From an uncultured Bacillota bacterium (lineage in GTDB: Bacteria > Bacillota > Clostridia > Oscillospirales > Oscillospiraceae): a stretch of 64,000 nt of DNA. The stretch lies in the NCBI GenBank assembly GCA_947383275.1, contig CANDCW010000002.1:22060-86059 (forward strand). The letters run 5' to 3'. The notes under the pieces were generated by a model, which ran no database searches, was not told where the DNA came from, and saw nothing but the letters and a program-made list of their open reading frames with translations. This document shows positions 9,202 through 16,489 of this stretch, piece by piece; position 1 is the first letter of the stretch, and every line of letters starts with the position of its first letter. The position numbers were made by a program, and so were the translations under genes.

Positions 9202-10549
9202 ACTGCACCGGCTCGAAGTCGGAGGCGGGGCGGCGGCAGATGGGACAGACAAAATCGTCGGGGAGGGTATCGCTCTCATAGATGAAGCCGCAGATTTTAC
9301 ACACGAAGCCCTTGGGCTTGGGGGCCTCCTCCTGAACGGGGACGGGCTCCTGGCCCTTGACAGATGCGGCCAGAGCCTGGGCCAGGACCTCCAGCTCTGC
9401 TTCCTGGCTGGGAGCCAGGGCGGACTTGAGGGTGACGAAGGGCTCGATAATCTCCATTTCCTTCATCCCGCCCAGGATCTCCGCCATCAGCTTGCCGCTG
9501 GTGGGGGCCCAGGAGCCGTTCTGAATGAGGGCGGCTTTCCGGTTTTGCAGATTGTGGTGAGCCAGATCCCGGAGCAGGTGTTCCATGGGGTCAAAAATGC
9601 CGTTGTTGTAGGTGGGGCAGGCGAAGACGATGTGGCTGTACTTGAAGCAGTCGGCCAGCACGTAGGAGTAATGGGTGACGGATACATCGTGCATTTGAAC
9701 CGGGATGCCCAGCTCGGCCAAGCGGCAGGCCAGGATATTGGCGGCGGTCTCGGTGTGGCCGTAGATGGAGGCGAAGGGGATCACCACGCCTTGGACCTCA
9801 GGCTCATAGGAGGCCCACTTGACGTACCGGTCGATGATTTGCCCAAAATTTTTGCGCCACACAGGGCCGTGGAGAGGGCAGATCATCTGGATGTCCAGCT
9901 TGGAGGCTTTGCCCAGCAGGGCCATCACCTGGGGGCCGTATTTGCCCACAATGTTGGTGTAGTACCGCCGGGCCTCGTCCAGCCAATCCCGCTCCCAGTC
10001 GATCTCATCGGCGAACAGCACGCCGTTTAGTGCGCCGAAGGAGCCAAAGCCGTCGGCGGAGAAGAGAATCTTGTCGGTGGAGTCGTAGCTGACCACGACC
10101 TCAGGCCAGTGGACCATAGGAGCGGCCACAAAGGTGAAGTTGTGCCTGCCGGTGCACAGGGTGTCGCCCTCGCCCACCAGGATGGCCCCGGAGGGATCGG
10201 TGGCGTGGAACTGGCGGATCATATTGATGGCCTTGCCGTTGCAGACAATGCGGGCCTCGGGGTGGCGGAGAACCAGGTCACCCAGGGTGGCGGCATGGTC
10301 GGGCTCCATGTGGTGGACAAAGATATAATCCAGCTTCCGGCCGTCCAGAGCGTGCTCCAGATTCTCCATAAACTGGGTCTGGACCGCGCGGTCCGCTGTG
10401 TCAAACAGGACGGTTTTTTCGTCCAGCAGCAGGTAGGAGTTGTAGGACATCCCCCGGGGGACGGGGTGGGCGGCCTCAAAGACGGGGTGCTGGCGGTCAT
10501 TGGCGCCGATCCAGATGAGGTCGTCAGTGACCTTGCGGGTACAATACAT
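9200..10549 (-). CDS. Flavodiiron protein with C-terminal rubredoxin domain
   Basis: This 449-residue protein should reduce oxygen to water, or nitric oxide to nitrous oxide, to protect an anaerobe. The beta-lactamase-like diiron domain carries H80-x-E82-x-D84-H85, H147, D166 and H227. A flavodoxin domain starts near residue 257 (IPFASIYGHTETAA). A rubredoxin domain (CKICG and CPIC) ends the protein, so it brings its own electron donor. The ATG at 10549, preceded by GAGG, is chosen: the 58 open upstream codons reach into the trmD promoter and look non-coding. trmD is divergently transcribed. Confidence 0.94.
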   Translation of the reverse strand: MYCTRKVTDDLIWIGANDRQHPVFEAAHPVPRGMSYNSYLLLDEKTVLFDTADRAVQTQFMENLEHALDGRKLDYIFVHHMEPDHAATLGDLVLRHPEARIVCNGKAINMIRQFHATDPSGAILVGEGDTLCTGRHNFTFVAAPMVHWPEVVVSYDSTDKILFSADGFGSFGALNGVLFADEIDWERDWLDEARRYYTNIVGKYGPQVMALLGKASKLDIQMICPLHGPVWRKNFGQIIDRYVKWASYEPEVQGVVIPFASIYGHTETAANILACRLAELGIPVQMHDVSVTHYSYVLADCFKYSHIVFACPTYNNGIFDPMEHLLRDLAHHNLQNRKAALIQNGSWAPTSGKLMAEILGGMKEMEIIEPFVTLKSALAPSQEAELEVLAQALAASVKGQEPVPVQEEAPKPKGFVCKICGFIYESDTLPDDFVCPICRRPASDFEPVQ

Positions 10550-10665
10550 AGGAAAACCTCGCTTTCGTATCGGTATTTTATCGTTCCATAGTTTAACATA
10601 TTTTTCCGGAAATTGCGATACTTTTTTGTGCAGGGCCAAAATTTTTCTCTTTTCGCTGGAATCCG

Positions 10666-10694
10666 TTGAAAAAGAGGGGAGTATCCCGTATAAT
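10666..10694 (+). promoter_or_regulatory. Promoter of trmD
   Basis: TTGAAA at 10666-10671 and TATAAT at 10689-10694 are spaced by 17 bases, a near-consensus vegetative promoter. The trmD ATG is 31 bases downstream of the -10 box. trmD is therefore likely a separate transcription unit. Confidence 0.82.
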
Positions 10695-10725
10695 ATTGCA
10701 CGAAGATTGGAAAGGCGGGGCAAAC

Positions 10726-11463
10726 ATGTACCAGATTGATATTATGACATTATTCCCCGACGTGGTGGGAGATATGCTCTGCGAGTCGGTTTTGGGCCGA
10801 GGGCAGGAGCGGGGATACATTCGGGTGGAATGCCACCAGATTCGGGACTACACGGTCAACAAGCAGAAGCAGGTGGATGATTACCCCTACGGCGGCGGCC
10901 GGGGGGCTGTGATGCAGGCCGATCCCCTGTTCCGCTGCTGGGAGCATATCTGCCGGGAGGCGGGGGAGCGGGTGCACACCATCTATATGTCCCCGGCGGG
11001 GAAGACCTTTAGCCAGTCCGACGCCCGGCGGCTGAGGGACGATTACCAGCGGCTGATTCTGGTTTGCGGCCACTACGAGGGGATTGACGAGCGTTTTATT
11101 GAGGAGTGCGTGGACGAGGAAATTTCCCTGGGGGACTTCGTGATGACGGGCGGGGAGATCCCTGCCATGGCGGTGGCGGACGCTGTGTGCCGCCTGGTAC
11201 CCGGGGTGCTGTCTGATCCCTCCTGTTACGAGAATGAGAGCCACTGGAACGGGATGCTGGAGGCCCCCCAGTACTCCCGGCCGGAGGTGTGGCATGGCCG
11301 GGCGGTACCGTCTGTCCTGCTGTCAGGCAACCACGCCAAGGTGGACCGGTGGCGGCGGAAAATGTCCATTTTGCGCACCCGCCGGCGCCGCCCGGACTTG
11401 TACGAAAAGCTGGATTTGTCCTCCAGGGAGGACCAGAAGCTGCTGGAGGAGCTGGAGGAGTAA
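10726..11463 (+). CDS. trmD: TrmD, tRNA (guanine-37-N1) methyltransferase
   Basis: This 245-residue SPOUT methyltransferase modifies G37 next to the anticodon and prevents frameshifting. It shows IDIMTLFPD at the N-terminus, DDYPYGGGRGAVMQ, CGHYEGIDERF, and the knot motif SLGDFVMTGGEIP with its essential Asp. The length is standard. The ATG at 10726 follows GGCGGGG. In many Firmicutes trmD sits between rimM and rplS; here it has its own promoter and unrelated neighbours. Confidence 0.97.
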   Translation: MYQIDIMTLFPDVVGDMLCESVLGRGQERGYIRVECHQIRDYTVNKQKQVDDYPYGGGRGAVMQADPLFRCWEHICREAGERVHTIYMSPAGKTFSQSDARRLRDDYQRLILVCGHYEGIDERFIEECVDEEISLGDFVMTGGEIPAMAVADAVCRLVPGVLSDPSCYENESHWNGMLEAPQYSRPEVWHGRAVPSVLLSGNHAKVDRWRRKMSILRTRRRRPDLYEKLDLSSREDQKLLEELEE

Positions 11464-11497
11464 TAGGCGGCGCTTGTGATATTTTCTACAAACCCTC

Positions 11498-11526
11498 TTT
11501 ACATCGCCCCAAAGGTATGGTAAACT
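11498..11526 (+). promoter_or_regulatory. Promoter of the degV-like gene
   Basis: TTTACA at 11498-11503 and TAAACT at 11521-11526 are 17 bases apart. The start codon lies 46 bases after the -10 box. Confidence 0.68.
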
Positions 11527-11572
11527 GATTGATACGATCTAATTTAAAATACCATGTCTGGAGTTGGAGCAT

Positions 11573-12406
11573 ATGAGTTTTAAAATTGTAGTGGACAGCT
11601 GCTGCGACTTAACCCCCGCAATGCTGAAGGATCCCGTGTTTGTGAAGGTTCCCCTGACCATCCGGTCCAACGGCAGTACCTTCATAGACGATGAGACCTT
11701 CGACCAGGCTGATCTGCTGTGGGCCATGCGCCAGAGCGAGGACGCCCCCTCCACCTCCTGTCCCTCTCCACAGGCCTATTTGGACGCATATCGAGGTGCG
11801 GACGATGTGTATGTGGTAACCCTGTCCGCCCTGCTCAGCGGCTCCCATAACAGCGCCGAACAGGCCCGCCTTCTGCTGGAAGAGGAGGAGCCGGAGGCCA
11901 ACGTCCATGTGTTCAATTCCTGCTCCGCCGCAGCCGGAGAGCTGCTGGTGGCTATGGCGATCCATCGGCTGGCCGCAGCTGGAATGCCCTTCAAGCGTGT
12001 GGTTACTGAGGTAGAACAGTTTATTTACCAGATGCAGACCATGTTCGTACTGGAATCACTGGAAAACCTGCGCAAAAACGGGCGGCTTACCAAGCTTCAG
12101 GCGGTGATTACCGGAGCGCTGAAAATCAAGCTGTTCATGGGCGCCACCCCAGAGGGGGAAATCTGCAAGCTGGGCCAGGCGCTCACCATCAAGCAGGCCC
12201 TGACCAAGATGGTGGATAAAATCGCCGCCGACGCCGCCCATGTGGGCCGCACCCTGGCCATCTGCCACTGCAACTGCCTGGAGCGGGCGTTCCAGGTAAA
12301 GGCGATGGTGGAAGCCAAGTGTAAATTTGCTCATATTGTCATAACCGAGGCGGGGGGCATTACCAGCGTCTACGCCTACGATGGCGGAATTGTGATCGCC
12401 TATTGA
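11573..12406 (+). CDS. DegV family fatty-acid-binding protein
   Basis: This 277-residue protein belongs to the DegV/FakB family, whose members bind a fatty acid and can present it to a fatty acid kinase. The N-terminus IVVDSCCDLTP, the TSCPSPQAYLDAY loop (lipid contact), LSGSHNSA, and the C-domain LENLRKNGRL with a following kinase-facing region are all typical. The ATG at 11573 is preferred to the TTG at 11564 because TGGAG lies 9 bases before it. No fatty acid kinase gene is nearby, so a partner must be encoded elsewhere if it acts as FakB. Confidence 0.9.
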   Translation: MSFKIVVDSCCDLTPAMLKDPVFVKVPLTIRSNGSTFIDDETFDQADLLWAMRQSEDAPSTSCPSPQAYLDAYRGADDVYVVTLSALLSGSHNSAEQARLLLEEEEPEANVHVFNSCSAAAGELLVAMAIHRLAAAGMPFKRVVTEVEQFIYQMQTMFVLESLENLRKNGRLTKLQAVITGALKIKLFMGATPEGEICKLGQALTIKQALTKMVDKIAADAAHVGRTLAICHCNCLERAFQVKAMVEAKCKFAHIVITEAGGITSVYAYDGGIVIAY

Positions 12407-12460
12407 CAAAATTCCCTATTTGCGTCCATAATGAGGGGATGGGTTAACCATCCCCTCATT
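12403..12460 (+). promoter_or_regulatory. Promoter of the HD hydrolase gene, followed directly by a strong hairpin
   Basis: TTGACA (12403-12408) overlaps the stop codon of the preceding gene. CATAAT (12427-12432) follows after 18 bases. A 13-bp perfect stem (12430-12442 with 12448-12460, 5-base loop) begins inside the -10 box, so the transcript would start with, or within, a hairpin. No T-run follows, so this is not a normal terminator. Confidence 0.7.
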
Positions 12461-12483
12461 ATATATTATCAGGAGGAATTGGT

Positions 12484-13065
12484 ATGTCTATGAGCCGTGA
12501 GCAGGCGTGGAGCCTGCTGACAAAATACAATCAGGAACCCTTTCATCTGCGCCACGCCATTACAGTGGAACACGTTATGGGGTGGTACGCCCAGGAGCTG
12601 GGTTATGGGGACGAGGCCGGGTTCTGGTCTGTGGTGGGGCTGCTCCACGACCTGGACTTTGAGATGTGGCCTGAGGAACACTGCACCAAGTCCCAGGAGC
12701 TAATGAAGCAGGCCGGGGTGGAAGAGTCCATCATTCGAGCCACAGCCAGCCACGGCTGGGGGCTGCGGGTGGATATCAAACCGGAACACGAGATGGAGAA
12801 GGTCCTTTATGCCAGCGATGAGCTCACCGGCCTGATCGGGGCGGCGGCGCTTATGAGGCCCTCCAAGAGTGTGGCGGATATGGAGCTGAAATCCCTGAAA
12901 AAGAAGTTTAAAGACAAGAAATTTGCCGCCGGTTGTTCCCGGGATGTCATTGCCAATGGTGCGCAGCTGTTGGGCTGGGAACTGGACAAGCTGCTGGACA
13001 TGACGCTCAAGGCAATGCAGGCCGAGGAGGAGTCCATTGAGGAGGCCGTGGCGGCTTTAGAGTAA
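12484..13065 (+). CDS. HD-domain metal-dependent hydrolase
   Basis: This 193-residue protein has a single HD-type phosphohydrolase domain: a histidine in LRHAITVEHV, the HD pair in GLLHDLDFEM, and further acids and histidines in EEHCTKSQEL and ASHGWG. Members of this family act on nucleotides or phosphoesters. Here the substrate is unknown. AGGAGG precedes the ATG at 12484. It is a single-gene unit with its own promoter. Confidence 0.85.
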   Translation: MSMSREQAWSLLTKYNQEPFHLRHAITVEHVMGWYAQELGYGDEAGFWSVVGLLHDLDFEMWPEEHCTKSQELMKQAGVEESIIRATASHGWGLRVDIKPEHEMEKVLYASDELTGLIGAAALMRPSKSVADMELKSLKKKFKDKKFAAGCSRDVIANGAQLLGWELDKLLDMTLKAMQAEEESIEEAVAALE

Positions 13066-13068
13066 CAG

Positions 13069-13139
13069 GACCGATTATCCCGGAAAAATGACCAGCTATC
13101 CCAAACCGCTGGACAGGGGCAGGGGAGCGGGGCTATACT
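13069..13139 (+). promoter_or_regulatory. LytTR-type direct repeats and promoter of the lytTR-DUF3021 operon
   Basis: GACCGATTATCCC (13069-13081) and GACCAGCTATCCC (13090-13102) match at 10 of 13 positions and are exactly 21 bases, two helical turns, apart. They sit just upstream of a promoter with TGGACA at 13110-13115 and TATACT at 13134-13139 (18-base spacer). LytTR activators bind direct repeats with this period, so autoactivation by the next gene is inferred. Confidence 0.68.
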
Positions 13140-13164
13140 GTGGCCAAGAGAGGGGGAGGCGCCT

Positions 13165-13632
13165 ATGGAGGTGGAGGTCAAGCTGGAACAGGGCCGCCAG
13201 GAACCCAAAGTGGTCATTCTGGCTGGGGAGGACAGCCCCGAGCTGCGCCATTTGGCGGACAGCCTGTCTAAACTGGCACTGGGCCCCATCCTGGTAAGCC
13301 GGGGAGAGGAGAAGCTGCTGCTGCCTCAGGGGGATTTCCTCCGGTTCTACGCCGACGGCAAGGGGGTGTCCGGCCAGACGGCAGGGGATATCTATGCTGT
13401 CCGTCTGCGGCTGTATGAGCTGGAAGAGAAGCTGGATTCCACCCGGTTTGTCCGTATCTCCAACAGTGAGATTGTCAATCTGAGCCGGGTAACGGCGGTG
13501 GATTTGTCCCTGGCGGGCACCATCTGCATGACCTTGGACGGGACGGTGCGGGCCTACGTGTCCCGGCGGCATGTGAAACGGATCAGGGAAACCCTGAGGT
13601 CGGGGAGGAGGATTGACCATGAAACAGATTAG
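13165..13632 (+). CDS. LytTR-domain transcriptional regulator
   Basis: This 155-residue DNA-binding protein has no receiver domain. A divergent N-terminal half precedes a LytTR domain recognisable from FLRFYADGKGV, STRFVRISNSEIVNLSRV and AYVSRRHVKRIRE. Such short regulators pair with a membrane protein that inhibits them, as in the HdrRM and BrsRM systems of Streptococcus mutans. The next gene, a DUF3021 membrane protein, overlaps its end by 14 bases, which fits that arrangement. The signal and target genes are unknown. Confidence 0.9.
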   Translation: MEVEVKLEQGRQEPKVVILAGEDSPELRHLADSLSKLALGPILVSRGEEKLLLPQGDFLRFYADGKGVSGQTAGDIYAVRLRLYELEEKLDSTRFVRISNSEIVNLSRVTAVDLSLAGTICMTLDGTVRAYVSRRHVKRIRETLRSGRRIDHETD

Positions 13633-14383
13633 ATGGGACTGGATCATGCGTATTTTGGCGGGCGGCTTGTTAGGACTGGGATTCAGCGTGGTTCTGGTGT
13701 CCTATATCGTCGGGGCGCGGGGACCGTCGCCGGCGACATGCCTGCTGTGTACCGCTCTGGGGGCGGCGGTGGGGACGGCAACGCTTCCCTTTGCCGATAA
13801 CGGCAGATCCCTGCTGCTGTGCTCAGCGGCTCATTTTGGGATTACCGCTGTGCTGTTTACGCTGCTGACGGCCCAGTTAGGGGCGCGAGGCGTGGAGCTG
13901 CTGGCCTGGCTGGTCATTCTGACGCTGGCGTACGCGGTTATTTGGCTGGGACGGTGGGTTGGCTGGTATGTGGAGGTGATGCAGCTGCGCACCCTGCTTG
14001 GGCTGGCCCCTGGGCCGTCGCCGCTGAAGTGGCGGGAGACGCTGCCCCATCTGGGCTTTGCCCTGCTGCTGTGCGGCGTGCTGCCGCTGCTGCTGCGGTG
14101 GGCGGACCACGCCGTGTCGGCGGATGTGCCCGTCCTGTCCGGGCTGCTGCTGCCCTATGTGCTGCTGCCGGTGGCGGGATTCTCCTCCGGGCTGTCTCTG
14201 GGCAAACGGCAGGGGGTGTGCCTGCTTTATCCCGCAGCCTGTTTTCTCTGCTATCTGCCCATGGTGTTTCTGCTGTTCAACAGCAGCGCCATGTTCCACT
14301 GCTTTATGGTGGCCGTCCCCGCCCTGGCAGGCAATGTGATGGGCTGGATGTACCGCCGGGCAGTGCCAAAAAAAGAAACATAA
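13619..14383 (+). CDS. DUF3021-type membrane protein, probable LytTR partner
   Basis: This 254-residue integral membrane protein has about eight hydrophobic segments. The first four match the usual short DUF3021 protein that follows LytTR genes. The second half (from about residue 120, after WVGWYVEVMQLR) adds further membrane segments not normal for the short form, so it is an extended version. ATG at 13619 is preceded by GGAGGAGG inside the end of the regulator gene. Its likely role is holding the LytTR protein at the membrane or sensing a membrane stress; this is inferred from context. Confidence 0.78.
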   Translation: MKQIRWDWIMRILAGGLLGLGFSVVLVSYIVGARGPSPATCLLCTALGAAVGTATLPFADNGRSLLLCSAAHFGITAVLFTLLTAQLGARGVELLAWLVILTLAYAVIWLGRWVGWYVEVMQLRTLLGLAPGPSPLKWRETLPHLGFALLLCGVLPLLLRWADHAVSADVPVLSGLLLPYVLLPVAGFSSGLSLGKRQGVCLLYPAACFLCYLPMVFLLFNSSAMFHCFMVAVPALAGNVMGWMYRRAVPKKET

Positions 14384-14391
14384 TAGAGCGG

Positions 14392-14419
14392 GGGCCCCGC
14401 CAGCTGGCGGGGCCCTTTT
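14392..14419 (+). terminator. Terminator after lytTR-DUF3021
   Basis: A perfect 10-bp GC stem (14392-14401 and 14406-14415) with the loop AGCT is followed by TTTT. It sits between converging genes. Confidence 0.88.
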
Positions 14420-14422
14420 GTG

Positions 14423-16489
14423 TCAGGACAGCTGGAACTGTCCGGTATAGAGCCGGTAGTACCGGCCTTTTTCCTCCATAAGCCCTTGATGGCTGCCTTT
14501 TTCCTCAATTTCTCCGTGCTCAATGACTACAATGCAGTTGGAGTTGCGCACGGTGGACAGGCGGTGGGCGATAACGAACACCGTCCGGCCCTCCATAAGC
14601 GCGTCCATGCCCTTTTGAATCAGAGCCTCAGTCCGGGTGTCAATGGAGGAGGTGGCTTCGTCCAGGATCATTACCGGCGGATCGGCTACTGCGGCCCGGG
14701 CAATGGCCAGCAGCTGCCGCTGGCCCTGGGATAGGTTTGCCCCGTCGCCGGTAACCATGGTCTGGTAGCCCTCGGGCAGGCGGCGGATGAAGGAGTGGGC
14801 GTTGGCGCTTCTGGCTGCGGTGATGCACTCCTCATCGGTGGCGTCCAGTCGGCCATAGCGGATGTTGTCCATGATGGTGCCGGTAAACAGGTGGGTATCC
14901 TGGAGCACTGCCCCCAGGGACCGGCGCAGGTCGTCCTTGCGGATGGCCTTCACGTCGATGCCATCGTAGGTGATAATGCCCCCCTCGATCTCATAAAAAC
15001 GATTAATCAGGTTTGTGATGGTGGTTTTCCCCGCGCCGGTGGAGCCAACAAAGGCGATCTTCTGGCCTGGATCAGCGTAGACGGACACATCCTTCAAGAT
15101 CCGCTTGCCGGGGACATAGGAGAAGTCCACGTGGCTGAACCGCACTGCGCCCCGCAGCTCGGTTAGGTAAAAGTCCTCGCCGGGAACGTTTCGCACTGTG
15201 CCCCGGATAAGATGAAGGGACATCTGCCCGTCAGGGCCAGGGTACTTCCAGGCCCAGCCGTGGCTGGCCAGCATAGCCGGGTCGGGGACGGACTCCGGGT
15301 CGGTGATTTCGGTCAGGGCCTCGTCTTTGCCAACAAAGACGGGAACCAGCTCCATGCCGTTGCCCCGGGGAGTTTTCCAAGCCCAGGTGCGGGGGTGCCC
15401 GTCGCCGGTAAAGAGGGAGAGGGTGCCGTTGGCGTCTTTCTCCGCGGCCACCAGGGTGACAGAGCCCTTGTTTTCCTCGGCGGCGGTGTCCATCACTTCG
15501 AAAATGCGCTCCGCTCCCGCCATTGCGGACAGCAGGGTGGTCATCTGCTGGGAGATCTGGTTCAGCGGCTGGCCAACCTGTTTGGAGTAGTTGAGGTAGG
15601 TGGCCAGCCCGCCCAGGTCAAAGCCCTGGAGGACGGAGAGCAGCCCGCCAAAGGCAGCGGTGAGGGCGTAGCTGACGTTCATCAGGTTGCCCGCCATAGG
15701 CATAATCATGGTGGAATAGAAGTTGGCCTGTTGGGCGGCGTCCCGGTAGGCGTTGTTCAAGTTACGGAATTTTTCCTTGGCCTGCGCCTCGTGGGTGAAA
15801 GCTTTGACCACCTTCAGGCCCTCGATGACCTCCTGAATCTCGCCGTTGACGGCGCCCAGGGCCTTTTGCTGCTTCTGGTAGAACCGGCGGCTGCGGCCGC
15901 CCATTTTTTTAAAGAGAGTCATGGTCAGCGCCAGGACTGCCAGGGTGACGAAAAACAGCTGCCAATTGATGAACAGCATCAGCGCCACCAGCCCCACAAA
16001 CATCAGACAGCTGGACAGCAGGGAGACCACGCTTTGCTGGAGGGCCATCTGCACATTGTCGGCGTCGTTGGTGAAGCGGCTCATGAGCTCGCCGTGGGGG
16101 TGCCGGTCAAAGTAGGAGAGGGGCAGCTTTTGCAGGCTGTCGAACAGATCCTTGCGCAGCCGGTTAACGCCCTTCTCCGCCAGCCGGACCATGGCTGCGG
16201 ACTGGCAGTAGGTTGCCAAACAGCCCAAAAGGTAGACGCCGGCCAGCTTCAGAATGGATAGGGCCAGCCCGGCAAAGTCAGTACAGCCGGACCAGATAAA
16301 ATTGTTAATGATGGGCCGCATCATGTACGATCCACCCAGATTGGTTGCCACCGATGCCAGCAGGCACAGCAGTACGAAGATCAGGGGCAGCTTACTGCGG
16401 GTGAGATAGCCCACCAGCCGCATCGCGGTTTTTTTCATGTTTTTGGGCTTTACCGGCCCGGTACGAAAGGCTTGATTGTGTCCTGGCAT
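14423..16489 (-). CDS. ABC exporter subunit with intact ATPase site and a large linker insertion
   Basis: This 688-residue protein fuses six membrane helices to an ATPase domain. Walker A is GSTGAGKT (482-489), the signature is LSQGQ (586-590), Walker B is VMILDE with the catalytic Glu, and the switch His is in VIAHR. The partner gene ends at the base where this one starts (TAATG), so they form a heterodimer. Between residues about 341 and 442 lies an extra roughly 100-residue segment carrying two similar motifs, TWAWKTP and GWAWKYP; typical exporters have a short linker here. Its signature is off-consensus while its hydrolysis residues are normal. Drug or peptide export is likely; the substrate is unknown. 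Confidence 0.93.
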   Translation of the reverse strand: MPGHNQAFRTGPVKPKNMKKTAMRLVGYLTRSKLPLIFVLLCLLASVATNLGGSYMMRPIINNFIWSGCTDFAGLALSILKLAGVYLLGCLATYCQSAAMVRLAEKGVNRLRKDLFDSLQKLPLSYFDRHPHGELMSRFTNDADNVQMALQQSVVSLLSSCLMFVGLVALMLFINWQLFFVTLAVLALTMTLFKKMGGRSRRFYQKQQKALGAVNGEIQEVIEGLKVVKAFTHEAQAKEKFRNLNNAYRDAAQQANFYSTMIMPMAGNLMNVSYALTAAFGGLLSVLQGFDLGGLATYLNYSKQVGQPLNQISQQMTTLLSAMAGAERIFEVMDTAAEENKGSVTLVAAEKDANGTLSLFTGDGHPRTWAWKTPRGNGMELVPVFVGKDEALTEITDPESVPDPAMLASHGWAWKYPGPDGQMSLHLIRGTVRNVPGEDFYLTELRGAVRFSHVDFSYVPGKRILKDVSVYADPGQKIAFVGSTGAGKTTITNLINRFYEIEGGIITYDGIDVKAIRKDDLRRSLGAVLQDTHLFTGTIMDNIRYGRLDATDEECITAARSANAHSFIRRLPEGYQTMVTGDGANLSQGQRQLLAIARAAVADPPVMILDEATSSIDTRTEALIQKGMDALMEGRTVFVIAHRLSTVRNSNCIVVIEHGEIEEKGSHQGLMEEKGRYYRLYTGQFQLS

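Noticed and set aside
8861..10030. 389-codon open frame on the plus strand
   Set aside because: Crosses the strong terminator at 9.15-9.20 kb and lies opposite the flavodiiron gene.
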